Origin: Hyphomicrobiales bacterium
Lineage (GTDB): Bacteria; Pseudomonadota; Alphaproteobacteria; Rhizobiales; Xanthobacteraceae
DNA: 14,458 nt
Assembly (NCBI GenBank): GCA_026400425.1
Contig: JAPLPC010000573.1
Span: forward strand, 1 to 14,458
Reading direction: 5' to 3'
In this document: positions 14,301 to 14,458 of the stretch, one piece after another
Position numbering within the stretch: the first letter of the stretch is position 1
Layout: every line of letters begins with the position of its first letter
Made by a program: the position numbers and the translations under genes
The notes under the pieces: model-generated
What the model saw: the letters and a program-made list of their open reading frames with translations, nothing else
Told to the model about the DNA's origin: nothing
Databases searched by the model: none

Positions 14301-14458
14301 GTGCCGATGATCGGTGGCATGATCTCATCGACGATCCTGACGCTGATCGTCATTCCGGCCGTCTACGCGCTGATCAAAGGATTCAGGCTGCCCCGAGGCC
14401 CGGGAGCCGAGGTCCCGGAGGCGCTGCCCAACGGCGCGGCCAGCGAAGATAATCGGTC
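11301..14458 (+). CDS. cusA: CusA-type heavy-metal RND efflux pump, 3'-truncated by window
   Basis: ATG 11301 overlaps the cusB stop (ATGA). I translated the frame to the window end: it is open for 1052 codons, so only the last few residues are missing. Opening IARLIDWSARN, DAIPDLSDTQVIVYTEYKGQ and DGTDIYWARSRVLEYLN are HME-RND signatures. Twelve membrane helices are expected; the TM4 proton-relay segment GAMIDGAIVMIENAHK has Asp402 and Glu409 (E. coli Asp405, Glu412), with Met388, Met400 and Met407 matching the copper-path methionines. In the periplasmic cleft Met612 and Met656 match E. coli Met623 and Met672, but Thr562 replaces Met573 and a five-residue piece (WxxPI) is absent between Ala650 and Lys651. 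The protein should export Cu(I)/Ag(I) using proton influx. The missing segment raises doubt about full activity. Confidence 0.97.
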   Translation, partial: MIARLIDWSARNLMLILIGTVFVVAGGLYAVQHSALDAIPDLSDTQVIVYTEYKGQAPQVIEDQVTYPLTTAMLTVPKSKVVRGFSFFGVSFVYIIFEDGTDIYWARSRVLEYLNAAARKLPAGVTPTLGPDATGVGWVYQYALQSKDKSLADLRSIQDWTIRYGISKAEGVAEVASVGGFVKQYNIVVDPNRLRSLDIPLAKVRDAVRGSNMDVGGRTVELSEFEFIVRGRGYVKSLSDLSNIVLKVDKGAPVLLKDVARIELGPDERRGITELNGEGEVASGIALQRFGQNALDVIDNVKSRLAEMASALPKGVEIIPVYDRSDLIHSAIETLKRTLTEESIVVALVCIVFLLHVRSALVAIVMLPVGILMAFGAMKLLGIGSNIMSLGGIAIAIGAMIDGAIVMIENAHKHLERAPPDKPRLEVLIEAASEVGPALFFSLLIITVSFLPIFTMESQEGRLFSPLAFTKTFSMAAAAILSITLVPALMVLFVRGRIVPEHRNPINRFLIWVYRPLIRGVLKAKTLTILLAIAALAVSLWPARQPGTEFMPRLNEGTLMSTPTTLPGLSVTKAAEILQTQNRIIKTFPEVASVYGKAGRAETATDPAPTEMFETIVNLKPKEQWRARMTVDGLIADLDKALQFPGVSNAKARTDMLATGIRTPIGIKVLGTDLVEMEKLARQIETVVKAVPGTSSAYAERVIGGYYLDVVPDREALARYGLMVSDVQDTVSSALGGETITTTVEGRERYGVNLRYPRDLRSDPQSIARDVLVGLPGGGTVPLGEVAAIKLTRGPTSIRTENGQLAVYIFVDIRDRDLGGYVADAKAAVAASVQFPPGNYVVWSGQFEYLERATARLKIVVPVTLLIIFLLLYLNFRRLTETLIVMLSLPFALVGGLWLMWLLGFNFSVAVAVGFIALAGVAAETGVIMLIYLDHAMKEIQAARAAEDRPFTRSDLNAAIMLGAVERVRPKMMTVVAIMAGLIPILWSTGTGSEVMQRIAVPMIGGMISSTILTLIVIPAVYALIKGFRLPRGPGAEVPEALPNGAASEDNR

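Noticed and set aside
11301..14458. Possible frameshift or pseudogene in cusA, suggested by several short open frames in this span
   Set aside because: Translation of the frame from 11301 is continuous to the window end with conserved CusA motifs all along; only the in-frame five-residue loss is abnormal.
1..14458. CueR-type or CopR-type operators, CRISPR repeats, tRNA genes and insertion-sequence ends
   Set aside because: None was found on reading the gaps on both strands; gaps are short and contain only the small inverted repeats listed.

Overview
The window is a dense, GC-rich, all plus-strand stretch of a copper/silver resistance cluster. Gene content and style (DUF305 membrane protein, cytosolic Csp-like four-helix copper protein, OpgC-family membrane protein, FixH/YtkA-like protein feeding into cusCBA) point to an alphaproteobacterium, most likely Hyphomicrobiales (Rhizobiales). 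That placement is an inference from resemblance, not from a marker gene. No rRNA, tRNA, CRISPR array, transposase or integrase is visible. No stretch over 300 bases lacks a gene; the longest gap is about 167 bases (5430-5596).

Layout. (1) 1-765: 3' part of copD, an inner-membrane copper transport protein. (2) 816-1145: a 109-residue protein with 16 cysteines, a probable cytosolic Cu(I) store. (3) 1205-1702: a three-helix membrane protein ending in a DUF305 domain, preceded by a 12-bp perfect stem-loop. (4) 1715-3513: an OpgC-family multi-pass membrane protein overlapping by 4 bases with a membrane-anchored mono-heme cytochrome c. (5) 3576-4883: a two-part protein with an HhH-like region and a C-terminal domain resembling PD-(D/E)XK nuclease-like proteins; it is the one gene with no obvious copper link. 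(6) 4956-5429: an exported DUF411 metal-binding protein. (7) 5597-7724: a Cache-PAS-GGDEF diguanylate cyclase with a 63-residue gene of unknown function just behind it. (8) 7790-8119: a small secreted Cys-rich protein. (9) 8217-14458: FixH/YtkA-like protein, then cusC, cusB and cusA, each junction a 4-base start/stop overlap; cusA runs off the window close to its natural end.

How the parts fit. The tripartite CusCBA pump should move Cu(I)/Ag(I) from periplasm (and possibly cytosol) out of the cell. The Csp-like protein would buffer Cu(I) inside; DUF411, DUF305 and the Cys-rich protein would bind metal in or facing the periplasm; CopD would move copper across the inner membrane. The cytochrome c and OpgC-like protein suggest electron transfer and envelope modification under metal stress. 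The diguanylate cyclase may tie an extracytoplasmic signal to c-di-GMP. No dedicated copper regulator (CusRS, CueR or CsoR type) lies in the window, and I found no convincing CueR-type or CopR-type operator.

Most notable: CusA lacks a five-residue piece of a motif I recall as strongly conserved (WxxPI) beside the Met672-equivalent copper ligand, and has Thr where E. coli CusA has the Met573 ligand; CusB carries two heavy-metal-binding-domain-like repeats of which the first has lost its methionines; and the nuclease-like gene sits unexplained inside the metal cluster.
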